Below, piece after piece: positions 35,482 through 47,652 of a DNA stretch of 64,000 nt. The first letter of the stretch is position 1. Each line of letters opens with the position of its first letter. Origin of the DNA: Drosophila pseudoobscura (Eukaryota > Arthropoda > Insecta > Diptera > Drosophilidae). The notes under the pieces are model-generated. The model searched no databases and had not been told where the DNA came from. It saw only the letters and a list, made by a program, of their open reading frames with translations. Location: positions 55,629,869-55,693,868 of the forward strand of contig NC_046683.1 of the NCBI RefSeq assembly GCF_009870125.1. The letters run 5' to 3'. The position numbers and the translations under genes are program-made.

Positions 35482-38400
35482 CTACTCCACCAAGTTGCCT
35501 GCAATGCAAAAATCATTTAGCGAATCCCCTAGAGAATTGCCCAAAAACAAACATACCTGGAATGCGTGGATGACGCGCTAGTACTGAGAAGCCCTTGCCC
35601 TGCGGCCCCTTGGGTGCACGAATGAGTATCAAGCGGGGCACCGTGTCATCGCCGTTGAGCTTGAGGCGCGAGATCAATCGATCGGGACGATCGTTTATTT
35701 TCACAACATTGCAAGCCGAAGATTTCCCATTGCGCTGGTGGATGAGGAGATACATTGGACAGCCCCCTAGATATTCAATAAAGGCCAACGACTTACCTGA
35801 TTGGTGACCACCGAAAACTCCACAGTATCGCCTGGATGCAAGGCCACCGTATTGCCCTGCACTTCGGACATGTGGAAGAATAGCTTCTTGCCATCCTCCA
35901 CCTCAAAGTTGAGAAAACCAAACTGTCCCTTGATGGAGTCCACTGTGGCACGCTTCTTCAGCCGCACCGCATTCACATCGGCGGCCCGACCGCTCTCATC
36001 GATCCGGAAGCTGACCAGATCGCCCTTCTGCAACAGATCTCGCTTGTTCACCAGACTGGTGATGCCGAACTCGTGCTGCGAGATGATTGTGGTGCGTTGC
36101 TCGTCGAGAATCTCAATGAGGCCGGCGTATTCCTGCTGGTCGGGGTTGATGCACCGCAGGGGACGCGCCACCACTCCATTGTGCACGGTTTCCAGCACCG
36201 ACGGCTGCGGTATGGAGTTCTTGGGCAGCATCCGGACATTCTCGGCTGGCAGGCAATTGCCCGAAACAGAGGTGTTGCCATTGGGGGCCAGGGTGTACTC
36301 GACCTCCTGGCCGAGCTCGAGCCAATTGGGATTGCCCTGGTAGTTGCTAAAGTGAAAGAAGACCTCCTCGTCGTGGGACAGGGTCTCAATGAATCCAAAG
36401 TTCTCCTTCATCACGGCTATAAAGCCGCGATATAACTGCCCCCCCTCGGTGCCAGCCAGATTGTTGTTCTCCAGCTTGAAGTCGTCCAGGTTGGCCTGAT
36501 TGCTGCTACTGCCCACGCTGCTGATGCTGCCCCCGGGGCTGCCGTGCATCACGTAGCCATTCTGCAGCGAGGCAGTCGAGCTGCTGCCACTGATGCCATT
36601 CGTAAGTGGCAGCTGATCGGTTTGAGTGAGGCTCGCGCTCGCCGCCGCCTGAGCAGCAGCTTGTTGGCTGATCAATTGCTGTTGCGCCTGCTGCTGCTGC
36701 AGCTGTTGCTGTTGCAGCGAAATTTGCTGTACATTGACGGCTATATACTCCTTGTTACGTTTGACCTAGCAGATCGAAATCCAATCAGTTCGGAACTGTA
36801 CGAGATCAGGAGCTTATCCAAGAGCTTACCATGTAAATATCGAAGCGTACACGCTCCCCAATCCTTGGTGGTTTTTCGCAGTCTTTAAGAAAATACATTA
36901 TAGTCTTTTTAACATCGCCACTTTCGTAGGTAATCACACCGCCCTCGACGCGATCTTGAGATTTGATAGGGCTCTTGGGCGCCTCACGTGTCACGCAGCC
37001 TGCAAAACATACACAAAAACACACAGAGAATAAGGATTGGAGATTACAGATTGGCAATGAGGGAAATGTTGTGTACTGTACCCTCAATATTGCTGGCCAT
37101 CAGTGTCTCGAACTCTACAGAGTTGGGCGGCAAATGCTTGATGCGTATGGCCTGCAAACGCGAGTTGTTATAGGCCAGGCCTGGCTCCTGGATGACAGTG
37201 AACTCCACCTCATCGTTGACATCGATTTCGCGGCTCTAAACAAATCAGATTCATTATGATTAAAAGGTGTAATTAAGCTTCTATCTTTAATCCATTCATA
37301 CCGTATCCAACACTTCGGTAAAGTGGAAAAACAAACGCACTTGCCGCTCCACGCAGCGCAGAAAGCCAAAGCCCTCCTTGAGCGAGGCAATGGTGCCTTG
37401 TTCTCGCTTCTCGCCGGACACCTTAAAGGTCTCGTCCAGCAGGGCAATGGAGGTGGCACGCTGCAGCTGATCCCGCCTGTCGGTGGCCAGCAGGAACTGC
37501 ACCCAATCGCCGTGCCGTAGCGTGAAGTCACCCTTCTGGTCCTTGTCCCCGAAAGGCACTTCTACCTCAGAGTAATCGAGCGCCCTATAACGAATGCGTC
37601 CCGGCAGCGGGTCGTTGTTCTGGCGCACGGGATTGTTGCGATCGAGGGACTTTAGGACCTGTCCCTTGTAGACGGTGCTGTCCACATCCTCAAAGATTAC
37701 GGAACCTGGGGGCAAGCGCGTGATGTTGCATGCAAACTCACGGCCCTGAGGTGGCACAGTGGCGGACTGCTGTTTATTTTTTAATGATACGATGGAGGGG
37801 TAAGTGTGTTTCTGTGTGCTGCATATACTTACGCTTCGGGTCTGGATGGTGAACTCGACATCGTCGCCAGGACGCAGCTCCACATTGCCCTCGGCCTCGG
37901 AGAAGTGAAAGAATATCTCCTTGACCACATCGGCGCGTTCGATGAAGCCAAACGACTCCTTCATGGAGCAGACCACTCCACGATACTTGACCGGCATGGC
38001 CGGATTCTCCAGGCGTATATGGCAGGCGCCCAGGTTGCCTCTGTTTATGGATCAAAGATAAACAAAGATGGAATGCTACTATGCTTCTGGTTTCCTCGTG
38101 TGCTTTTCTCACCTTTGGTTCGTTGCAATTTGAAAGCTGACCTTGTCGCCAGCACGCAAGTTGACATTGCCCTCGACATCGTCTTTGGTATAGGGTAGAA
38201 AGAAACATTCGCCTCGATTTTCATAGCTGATCCGGCCCGTGGTCTCGCTGGAGCTGAGGACATTGTTGGCACTGTCCGTGCGCAGTTCGGTGGTCACTGT
38301 GCCGGTGACACGCTCCTCGGAGAGCACTACCTCGGGGGCTATCTTCGATACTTGACTAGCGATCGGTTTGCCGGTGCGACGGTCGTAGGTCATCTCAAAC

Positions 38401-38841
38401 TCCACGGGATCCCCGATCTTCAGGTGATCAATGTTGCCGCTAAACTGCGAGAAGTGAAAGAACAGACGGGCCTGACGCTCGCAGCACTGAATGAATCCAT
38501 AAGAGTGCTATTGGGTGAAAGAACATGGGGCGGCTTTAGAAAGTGCCAATAGAGTGAAAGTTTATCTCATTTCCATACTTACCAATAGCTTCTCAATGAT
38601 GCCCGTCTCCCGCGTGGTCTGATTGGGATCCGCTGCGGCGGCCGATGAACTGCTCGACGAGCCAAAGATTGAGGATGAACTGCCAGCCCCGTTGGTCAGC
38701 ACACTATTGGATGTGAAGACCCCAATCTGTGGTACATCGGGCACTTCATTCGAATCAAACATTCCAATGCTGGCATGCTGTTGTTGCTGCTGCTGCTGCT
38801 GTTGTTGCTGTTGCTGCTGCTGGAGAAGCTGTTGCTGATGT

Positions 38842-38873
<32 letters not shown>

Positions 38874-39227
38874 CTGCTGTTGTTGTTGATGCTGCTGCTG
38901 CTGTTGAAGGTGATGCATGGACTGCTGCTGCTGAGGCGATGGTCCCTGCTGCGGTTGAGGCTGCAGGCCCAGAGTAGTGGAGTCAAGCGTAAAAGTTCCA
39001 ATGGTAGGAAAAGTTGTGGGAATCCCCAGATTGCGAATGGCATTTATATTGAAATAACCATCGCATGGCAAGTTGTCGTATATCTCTGTTGAACGAAAAC
39101 CAAGAGAGAGAGAGAGAGAGAGAGGGGGATGTTAGAAGCAGCTCCATATACATTAATCTTTATGCTACACAAAATCATACAAAAACTCACCTTCGCCTGT
39201 GCGATAAACCTTCGATTGCGTATTCAT
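35482..39227 (-). CDS. Unr: Upstream of N-ras (UNR/CSDE1), cold-shock-domain RNA-binding protein
   Basis: Ten coding exons: 39227-39191, 39085-38583, 38507-38113, 38040-37833, 37769-37302, 37235-37082, 36999-36830, 36765-35797, 35734-35557, 35498-35482; 1032 residues, matching fly UNR. After a polyQ/H-rich N-terminal part (38780-38960), five canonical cold-shock domains follow, recognised by [80 protein letters not shown] and [20 protein letters not shown]. Between them lie the degenerate cold-shock-like modules known from UNR. A second Q-rich linker is in the exon at 36765-35797. UNR works in translation control and mRNA stability; in flies it acts with SXL to repress msl-2 and assists dosage compensation. 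The acceptor at 35734 was chosen because it gives [15 protein letters not shown]. Intron 4 is 63 nt and open in frame. Confidence 0.93.
38780..38960 (-). repeat. Unr: CAG/CAA polyglutamine tract in Unr exon 2
   Basis: About 50 glutamine codons, broken by histidine and leucine. The tract also yields open reading frames in other frames (polyalanine, polyleucine), which are artefacts. Confidence 0.9.
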
Positions 39228-42200
39228 GCTGAATTGATTGTTTGATTCGATATGAGGAAACAGAGTAGAACAAATGCTGATAGGAGGACTAGCAAGACGA
39301 CTGACTGATGCTTTTCGCTGATATTTTGATGGTTGACTCCCGAAATCTGTGTGATGAGAACGATGAGGGGCGGAACAATGAAGAGAGCGTGCGGTGATGG
39401 GTCCAAAAAGTGACCCACAAACAGAAAAACAAAACTGTTGTTCGTGTTTTATTGGTTTTGTCTTTGTTTTTTTAAATTAATTTTTGTTTTTATACTATTA
39501 TCCTTATCCGTTTCGATTTTTAGTGTAATTGTTTTTTATCAAAGAGAAAAAAATTAAGCAATAAATACGTATTTGTTGTTCGTTTTTGTTTTTTCTTAAA
39601 TGTTTTTGTTTTTTGTGTATATATATTTTGGCTAAACACTGGCACAAGAGGCACTGAAATTCCTTGTCTTCGAAGTTAATAAAAGTTTTGTCTTTTGCCG
39701 CGGGGCATGTCCCACACACAAAAAATTGCTATTCTTTCTTTTGGTTTTTCTTGGTTTGTTTGTTTTGTTTGTTGTGTTTTGTGTTTCCTGGTTGTGTTTT
39801 TGTTTTGTTTTTGTTTGTAAAAAATGCCGACAAATATTGTAACGTTGTAGTTTCTGGTTATCTTTTGGTAGTTGTGGTTTACTCCTCCTCTGCTCTGCTC
39901 TCCTCTCCTCTTTCTCCTTCCTGCGTGGATCGCTTCCTTGTTTCTGCGAGTGTGTTTCGGGTGTACTTCAAAATATGGTTCTTGTTCTTGTCCTACGATG
40001 AAAATGCATTTCCTTTTCCAGCCGCTGCCGCCGCTGCTGCTGCTGCTGCACTGCCGTTGGTTTTGGTGTTCTTTTTGCTGTTGTTTTTATTTTTGTATTT
40101 TAGAATTGAATTTGAATTATTACTTGCTTTATTGCATTTTTTTGATGATTTTTCGGTCGATTTTTGAATATATATATATATATTTTTTTTTAGTTTTACT
40201 AGAAAAATACACTGGGAATACTTTTACTTTTGGGTTAGATTAGGTTTGTTTTTTGTTTGTTTGATATTTGAATATTTTGTGTGTTTTTTTGCTTTTGTTT
40301 TTGTTTTTGGAAAGTGATTATAATTGTTCTTTCTATATAATGTACATAATATATATATATATTTGTAGGCAATCGTTGTGGTTTATAGGAAGTAGTAGTG
40401 ATTTATTACTATATTTGCTTTTCGGTTTCACGGTTTCCCTTGATTATTGAGTGATTCTGGAACTGGAGCGACCCTAGAGTGTGTGTGGCAGGGACTGCCG
40501 CGACGAAGATTGTGGGGAGAATGCGGGGGCGGGGGTGGGCGCGGGCGGACGATGGGGACTGCTTCCACGTTGATTGTGAGACGGGGCTCCTTTGGGAGGA
40601 GGCTGTGCCAGCTTCTAGGGCTTGCAGGCTTCTCCTCTCCTCTCCACTCCTCTCGATTTCTTCTTCTCCTTCTATGCTCCTCCTCGTTCTTCTAATCTGT
40701 TTTTAAGTTTTCGCTGTACGTTGCTATTACTTTTCGGTTGCACAATTTGTATGATTTGTTACTGCTGTGTTCTTGTTATTGCTGTTTCATTCACTATTCA
40801 CTAAGCAAAAAGTACGCGCTTTTCCGGCTTTAGAATATATATATATATATATATATATATCGATATATGCAGATACTCTCATACGGCGGAGAGGTTCGCT
40901 TCTTTCTTCGCTGATCATTTACTATGGTTGTTGAAATCTTAGAGCCTACGATTTTTATTTGTGGTTTATGTGTTTAAATATATATATATTTTTTGAATGC
41001 GTTTTGAAGTCTTTTTTTATAACCTAGGGTTTTTTTATTTTATTTTCTTTTCTTGTTGTTGTTGTTGGTTGGTTGGTTGGTTTTTGTTTCTTGTTTGTTT
41101 TTTGTTTTTCACTTATTCTTTCGGTTTTTTTGCTTACTAGATTTAAGCTTAGTTTAATAGTTTATATAATATAATATATAATATACTATAGTATATATGT
41201 ATCGAAGTCCTTTAAGATATCACGAATTTGTTTCAATGTTTTTTTTATCTTTTCATTTGCATTTGCTCTTAAGTGTAAAGTTGTTGTTGGTTTAAGATGT
41301 TCTCTCTCTCTCTCTCGTTCTCTCTCTTCGTTCGTTCTCCTTTTTCTTCTTTCGCTCCTTTGCTATTGTTAAAAATTACAGTTATTTCCCTTTCATTCCG
41401 TTAGAGATTTTTTTGTGTGGTTTTTTCTTGTTCTTTTTGTTTAAATTTATAAATTTACAGTAATTATCACAGAGTTGTTAAATCTTTCTTTGAATTTGTT
41501 TTGTTTTTTTTTTGTTTGTTTTGTTGTTTTTTTTTTTACTTTCCTTTGTTGCAGTTGCTTTTTGTTTGTTGCTGTTGTTGTTTTAGACTTTTAACATTTC
41601 TCACTAGGTACACTTATAACAAAATTCAACTGAAAAACTAGTAAAAAACCATGTTTTGTTGTAAAATAAAAACGGTTGTTGTTTATGTTTTTTGGGGGGC
41701 ACAAGGCCGGCACAGTTTTTTCCCCTCAGTTGTATTTTCTATATTTTTCCGTGTTTTCCTTTCGCTCGGTTTATGTACAAACAAATGTTGTTGGCAAAGT
41801 TGTTCGATTATGTTTAATGGTTTTGTTTTTGTTTTGCTTTTGCGTTTTCGTAGTTGTTCTAGGGTTTCATTATCATTCTCCTTCTTCTTCGTATTTTGTT
41901 GTGGTGTAAAAGGGTACTTAAAACTTATAGAATTCTTGTAGATTTTTGGTTTTAATGTTTTTTTTTTTGCTTTATTGTTACCGTTATTTAGTATATTTCT
42001 TATGTTTTTGCTTTTGCTATTCACACAATTTTGCGGCACAATTGTTGCTTTATCGTTTTTTTTGCTTTGCTCCTTCTTCCGTTAGTTCTTTCGTGCTCCT
42101 GGCTGCTATTTTCTGCTACACTCTCTTTCCATATGTCTCTCTCGCTCGCACACACTGTCTTGGGCCCGTTGGGCGCTTACCGTTATCTAGGCTTAAAGGT

Positions 42201-43860
42201 TAGAAGTTTTTCTCTTCGTTTTTATTTAAATAATTTAAGATTGATGTTGCGTTTAACTTAAATTGTTTTTTTTTTGTTTTTTTTTGTTTGTTTTAGTTTT
42301 GTTTTACTCCCGGTTATTTTTGTACTTTAAAACATTAATTCAGTTGTTTGTTGGTTGGTGTTCTTTTTGTTGTTGCTGCTGCTTCTGTAGCTTCCTTTTG
42401 TTGTTGTCTTAATGTTAAATAATTAGCAAATTGAATTCACTTTGACTTAACAGAAAAATTCGTAATTAAATTAAAGCTTTTTGCAGGAAAATAAATGAGG
42501 AATTTTGGGATTGATGTTGCTTTTGTTTTTGAAAGTTTTTTGTTTTCGCGTTGTTTGCCTTTTCTTTTGTTTTTACTGTTATTCGAGCTTTCGAGACGTC
42601 AGAGAACGTCTGCCGGTTTTTTCCTACCGCTAGGTTTTCCGTTGGGTTTTCAGTGCTTGCCGTTTTTTGCTTTTTGCTTCCTCTTTTTCTCAGTTTTCTT
42701 TTTAGTTTTGCGTTTGTTGTTGGTTTTTATGTTTTTTGTTGGTGCTTTTGAGTATTGACGAGTTAATTTCACAGCGTTTACAATTTGTTTGGTTTTGTTT
42801 TTTGTTGGTTTTGTATTTGTTTTATTTGAAAGTCTTCCGTTTCAAGCTTGGCTTGTTGTTTTTGTTGTATTTTTTGTTTTATTTGCGCAGTCGCTTTGTC
42901 TCCCTCTCACCTACGGGACGCAGGCCACACGGACGTCCCACTACTGGTAGGATCTCGGCGTTCCCTCTGTTTTTTCTCTCTTTCTTTGCAAAGAAAAGCA
43001 AACATTAACTAAAGAAGTGTTCAAAACCAAAAAGTTGATGGCAGAATTTTTGCTTTTGCCCTCGTTGACTTTTTTGAGCTTTGTGTTGATGTATTTGTTG
43101 TTGGTGTAGTAGTTGTTGTTGATTTTTAGATATTTTTGCTGTGACTTTCAATTATTTGTATGTATTATTTTTTGATTCATTTTCGATGGTGTTTTAATTA
43201 TTTCTTTTTTTGTTGTATTTTTTATATATTATTATTATTTTTATTCAGATTATGATGAAAGTGATGTCAAAACGGAGTTTTAGTTACAAAAGCTGCAAGA
43301 AAGTAAGGGATTGGGCAAAGAAAGGTGGAAACAATTAGCAAATACTTTTTTTTTTTTTGATGGGCATCTACACCGCAGCAGTCGGCTGCAGTTTTATTGA
43401 TTTGGCTGCCGGAAAAATTGCACGCACACATACACGCGTGCACTCTCTCTCATTCACACACACACACACACACACACACAGCAGTGTACTGCAATTGTAC
43501 ACTATTTTTACACTTTTGTTGTGGTTTTTTGCGTAAATTTAGCAGCCGACTGTACATACAGCACCACATAAACCGACACACACACACATTCACGCAGTGC
43601 CAAGTTGGTAAAAAAGTTTTTTTTTCCACTTTTTCGGGCTGCAAATTTGGCACCCCTCAGCCTCAGACCAGACACAATTGAAAGCAAAGAAAATTGTGTT
43701 TTAGGCGTTCAAACTTTGTTTTTTGGGCATTTTCTATGTTTCACTATCACAGCACAGCTTACGGCACATTTTCCACATAATTCCAGGCCGAATTTTAGTT
43801 AATTAATTGTCTTATTTGAAGAGAAAAAAATTTTCACCAGCAGCAATACGTACCACACGA
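39228..43860 (-). other. Unr 5' UTR/intron region, AT-rich
   Basis: No recognisable genes. The plus strand is extremely T/G-rich, matching an A-rich Unr pre-mRNA. Microsatellites: (GA)n 39103-39124, (TA)n 40834-40867, (CA)n 43455-43481, (CT)n near 41301-41330. Because the promoter motifs lie at 43.9 kb and the ATG at 39227, I infer one or more noncoding 5' exons and a large first intron. The small ORFs here are homopolymer-driven (strings of F, V, L, C) and are not counted as genes. Confidence 0.5.
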
Positions 43861-43869
43861 CAGCACAAC

Positions 43870-43945
43870 AACAAAATATACCGCCTGACCCACACAAATA
43901 TACCGAAATATACCGTCAAATTTTTATAATATACCGCAAATGAAC
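43870..43945 (-). promoter_or_regulatory. Probable Unr promoter, Motif 6 array
   Basis: On the minus strand: GGTATATTTCGGTATATTT (43897-43915) with further GGTATATT copies near 43873-43882 and 43930-43938. Same tandem GGTATATTT(T/C) pair as in the NDOR1 and Cbl promoters. Confidence 0.55.
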
Positions 43946-44698
43946 CGATGCAAATCGTACTCCTCGATTTTGACTTTCGGTTGAATATAGCTAGCTTAAT
44001 AGGACCCTTATCCTTGAACACATAATTTTATCCGACTGATGAATCACTTTTCAACGAAGTTTTGTAATTTTAAGGACTTTGAACTTTTTGCAAATTGGCG
44101 GTAACTTTGAAAATACCTTACCTTCTTTAATACAGCTTTAAAATTAAATTTAATAGATTGATTGTATGTCTGATATATAGCATTATATACAGATATAGCG
44201 TAAATAAACTTTCAACTCAATTTTGACATCAAATCATTCAGAAAAGTATATAATATACCGTAAATGGTCACCCCGAACACATACCTTACGCAGAACTTTA
44301 TATATTTCGATAATATCAATGTAGCGACTTATTTTGTTGGTGATAATATAAATATGATAATATGGATATTTGTGGCATATTTCAAAAACGAAACTGAGTT
44401 TGGAGCCATTTAACACTGACAGTCTGACAGTTTTTCATGATTTCTACACATCGATTGACAGAATTTATCGGTATTTTTATCCGATAACTAGAATATATTT
44501 TGAAAATAGCAATCTTAGAAACTACGGTTTGAAATAAAATTTTTCGGCATAAATTCTAAACATTCTCGTAAAGGTCTGACATATATTCTCAATAGATGGA
44601 GAGAAGTAATGAGTATGAAAGTGCATCTCTACTTTTCTTTTAGTGTTGGGTAATGAATCACGTACTTACCGCGTTTCGCTGTGAGTACAAACTATAAG
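43946..44698. other. Intergenic region between Unr and Afg3l2 copy 1
   Basis: AT-rich. Contains another GGTATATT element on the minus strand (44253-44260) and, for Afg3l2, the element TATCGGTATTTTTATCCGAT near 44466-44485. A 60-codon minus ORF (44234-44416) ends in a good splice donor (AAG|GTATGT), but I cannot identify it. Confidence 0.45.
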
Positions 44699-44928
44699 AA
44701 GAAATCGAAATTTCACAACAGCGCACCTCTAGTCGTAATATTTTGTAGAATTATTTTATTTAATTTCTAACGACAACCTGCTCTATGAGGCGACAACCTT
44801 TGTCAGGGCGACAAGACTTAGTATTTTATACCAAATAGACGTAGTAGGTAGGCATCGGAGACGCATCTGCCTGGCGGAGGCAACGCAACAACAGTCATCC
44901 AGAATCGTTGAATAACCCCAAAGAAGTC

Positions 44929-47652
44929 ATGGCGTTCCGGCTGCTAAGCACGGCCAAGGCAATGAACAGCCTGATGAGACGCAGCTACATGTCCGGCCCG
45001 CTGCCAAACAAAGTGAGTAACAGGATGACGGACTTTCCAAGGGGTGTCAGGCACTTAATCGCTCCTTTTACGCCCGGCTCCCCATCCTTTTTTACCACCT
45101 TCTGGTCCAGCAGGTGCAGCGCGGAGCTGGTGTCGGCGTTGGTATGCTGCCGGGGCAACTTACGCCCCTAATACGCTACTTCGTGGAGCAGCTGCAGTTG
45201 TTCTGCAAGAAGCCGCCGAAGGGCTTTGAAAAGTTCTTTGAGACCGGCGGCAAGTCTACACAGCCGAAAGGTGCTGCCGGGGAAAAGAAGGCTCCGGGCA
45301 AGGACAGCCAACCCGCCACAGACAAACCAAAATCCACAGTATCGCAAACGTCCAAGTCGGCCGCCGCTTCAGAGTCTAAGTCAGATTGGAATTTCGGGAT
45401 GTTTAGCAATAGTTCTCGCGGAGCCTCTGGAAAAGGGTCAAATCCCCCCGGCGGTCGTCCCATAAGCGAGGGCAGTGGCGGAGATCGCGAGCGATGGATT
45501 CTGCTGGGGGCCATCGGTGCCGTGGTGCTCGTCGGCTCGTTTGCCTTCTTCGAAATGGGCTACAAGGAGATCTCCTGGAAGGAGTTCGTAAACAGGTGCG
45601 AATACGTTGCTCTTAAAGTCTACAGCGGCCCAACCTGTGGTGCCATAAAATATATTATGTAATTTATCAATTTTTCTCTTGTATTTGCTGTTCCGCGCGC
45701 CCAGTTATCTGTCCAAGGGAATTGTGGAAAAACTGGAGGTGGTCAACAAGAAGTGGGTGCGCGTGCGCCTCCAGCAGAACAGTGGCCAGGGCAGCGGTGT
45801 GCTCTGGTTCAACATTGGCAGCGTGGACAGCTTCGAGCGGAACCTGGAGACGGCCCAGACGGAGCAGGGCACGGAGTCGATCAACTTTTTACCTGTCATC
45901 TATCGCAACGAGGTGGAGGCCTCCAGTCTGACGGGTCTGCTTCCCACGCTCCTCATCATCGGCTTCCTAGTCTACATGATGCGCAAATCCGCCGACATGA
46001 TGGGCGGCGCACGGGGACGCAAGGGTGGCGGTCTCTTTGGCGGCGTCATGCAGTCCACAGCCAAGCTGATAAATCCCACAGAGATCGGTGTGCGCTTCAA
46101 GTGAGTCCTCCATCAAACTAATTTGGACAAGTCTCATCTCTGGTATTCTTTCCTTAGGGACGTTGCTGGCTGCGAGGAGGCCAAGATTGAGATTATGGAG
46201 TTTGTCAACTTTCTGAAGAATCCACAGCAGTACATCGACCTGGGTGCCAAGATACCAAAGGGAGCCATGCTCACGGGACCCCCGGGCACGGGGAAAACGC
46301 TCCTGGCCAAGGCCACCGCCGGCGAGGCCAACGTTCCATTCATCACGGTGTCCGGCTCGGAGTTCCTCGAGATGTTTGTGGGTGTGGGTCCGTCTCGCGT
46401 GCGTGACATGTTCGCCATGGCCCGCAAGCATGCCCCCTGCATACTGTTCATCGATGAGATCGATGCCGTGGGGCGGAAGCGGGGCGGCAAGACTTTCGGC
46501 GGCCATTCGGAGCAGGAAAACACACTGAATCAGCTGCTGGTGGAGATGGATGGCTTCAATACCACGACGAACGTGGTGGTGCTGGCTGCCACCAATCGCG
46601 TGGACATCCTGGACAAGGCATTGATGCGACCGGGTCGCTTCGATCGTCAGATCTATGTGCCGGCGCCCGACATCAAGGGCAGGGCGAGCATCTTCAAGGT
46701 CCATCTGGGCGGACTGAAGGCGGAGCTGGACAAGAACGATCTGGCCCGGAAGATGGCGGCCATGACGCCTGGCTTCACCGGCGCCGACATCGCCAACGTG
46801 TGCAACGAGGCCGCTCTGATTGCCGCCCGCGACTCCAAGGACTCGATTGTGCTCAAGCACTTTGAGCAGGCCATCGAGCGTGTGATTGCCGGCATGGAGA
46901 AGAAGACGAATGTGCTGGCGCCGGAGGAGAAGAAAACGGTGGCCCACCACGAGGCGGGACATGCTGTGGCCGGCTGGTTCCTGGAGCATGCGGATCCCCT
47001 TCTGAAGGTTTCTATCATCCCGCGAGGCAAGGGCCTGGGCTATGCCCAGTACCTGCCCAGGGACCACTACCTACTGTCCAAGGAGCAGCTGTTCGACCGC
47101 ATGTGCATGACCATCGGTGGACGAGTGGCAGAGGAGCTCTTTTTCAACCGCATCACCACCGGTGCCCAGGACGATCTGAAGAAGATCACGGACATCGCCT
47201 ACTCGCAGGTGGTGCGCTTCGGCATGAGCGACAAGATCGGGCAGGTGAGCTTCGATGTGGGCCAGGCCGGCGATCCCGTGTTCAGCAAGCCCTACTCCGA
47301 GGACACGGCGATGATGATCGACGGCGAGGTGCGGGCCATCATCCAGTGCGCCCACGAGGCCACCACCGAACTGCTGACCAAGCACAAGGAGGAGGTGCGT
47401 CGCGTGGCCGAGCGCCTGCTGCAGAACGAGGTGCTCAGCCGCGACGACATGATCGAGCTGCTCGGCCCGCGTCCGTTCAAGGAGAAGTCCACCTACGAAG
47501 AGTTTGTCGAGGGCACTGGCTCCTTCGAGGAGGACACCTCGCTGCCCGAGGGCCTCAAGAGTTGGAACAAGGAAAAGGAGATTACCCCGCCCACTGACAC
47601 TTCCTCGTCGCCTTCGCCCCCGACCAAGCCAGTGGCTACCCAGACCAGCTAG
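44929..47652 (+). CDS. Afg3l2: Mitochondrial m-AAA protease subunit AFG3L2, copy 1
   Basis: Four exons: 44929-45012, 45114-45595, 45705-46100, 46158-47652; 818 residues. The short, basic N-terminus ([20 protein letters not shown]) fits a mitochondrial presequence. Transmembrane helix 1 is at about 156-176, the intermembrane-space domain follows ([20 protein letters not shown]), then helix 2 at about 265-281. The AAA module has Walker A GPPGTGKT at 361-368, Walker B ILFIDEID ending near 422, and the second region of homology [17 protein letters not shown]. The zinc protease motif HEAGH is at 585-589. AFG3L2 subunits form homo-hexamers or hetero-hexamers with paraplegin in the inner membrane, facing the matrix, for protein quality control and processing. 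All catalytic residues are intact. Exon 2 has a tandem CAGCAG acceptor. The D. melanogaster orthologue is CG6512. AATAAA near 47919. Confidence 0.95.

Noticed and set aside
38729-39092. Poly-Ala and poly-Leu ORFs over the Unr glutamine tract
   Set aside because: Alternate frames and the opposite strand of a CAG repeat.
41651-42758. Several phenylalanine/valine/leucine-rich ORFs
   Set aside because: Arise from T/G-rich noncoding DNA upstream of Unr; no signal peptide logic, no domain, biased homopolymer composition.
45967-47067. 366-codon minus-strand ORF antisense to Afg3l2 (309 codons in copy 2)
   Set aside because: It is a high-GC codon shadow of the AAA/protease exon, has no recognisable domain, and its length differs between copies because of one intronic substitution.
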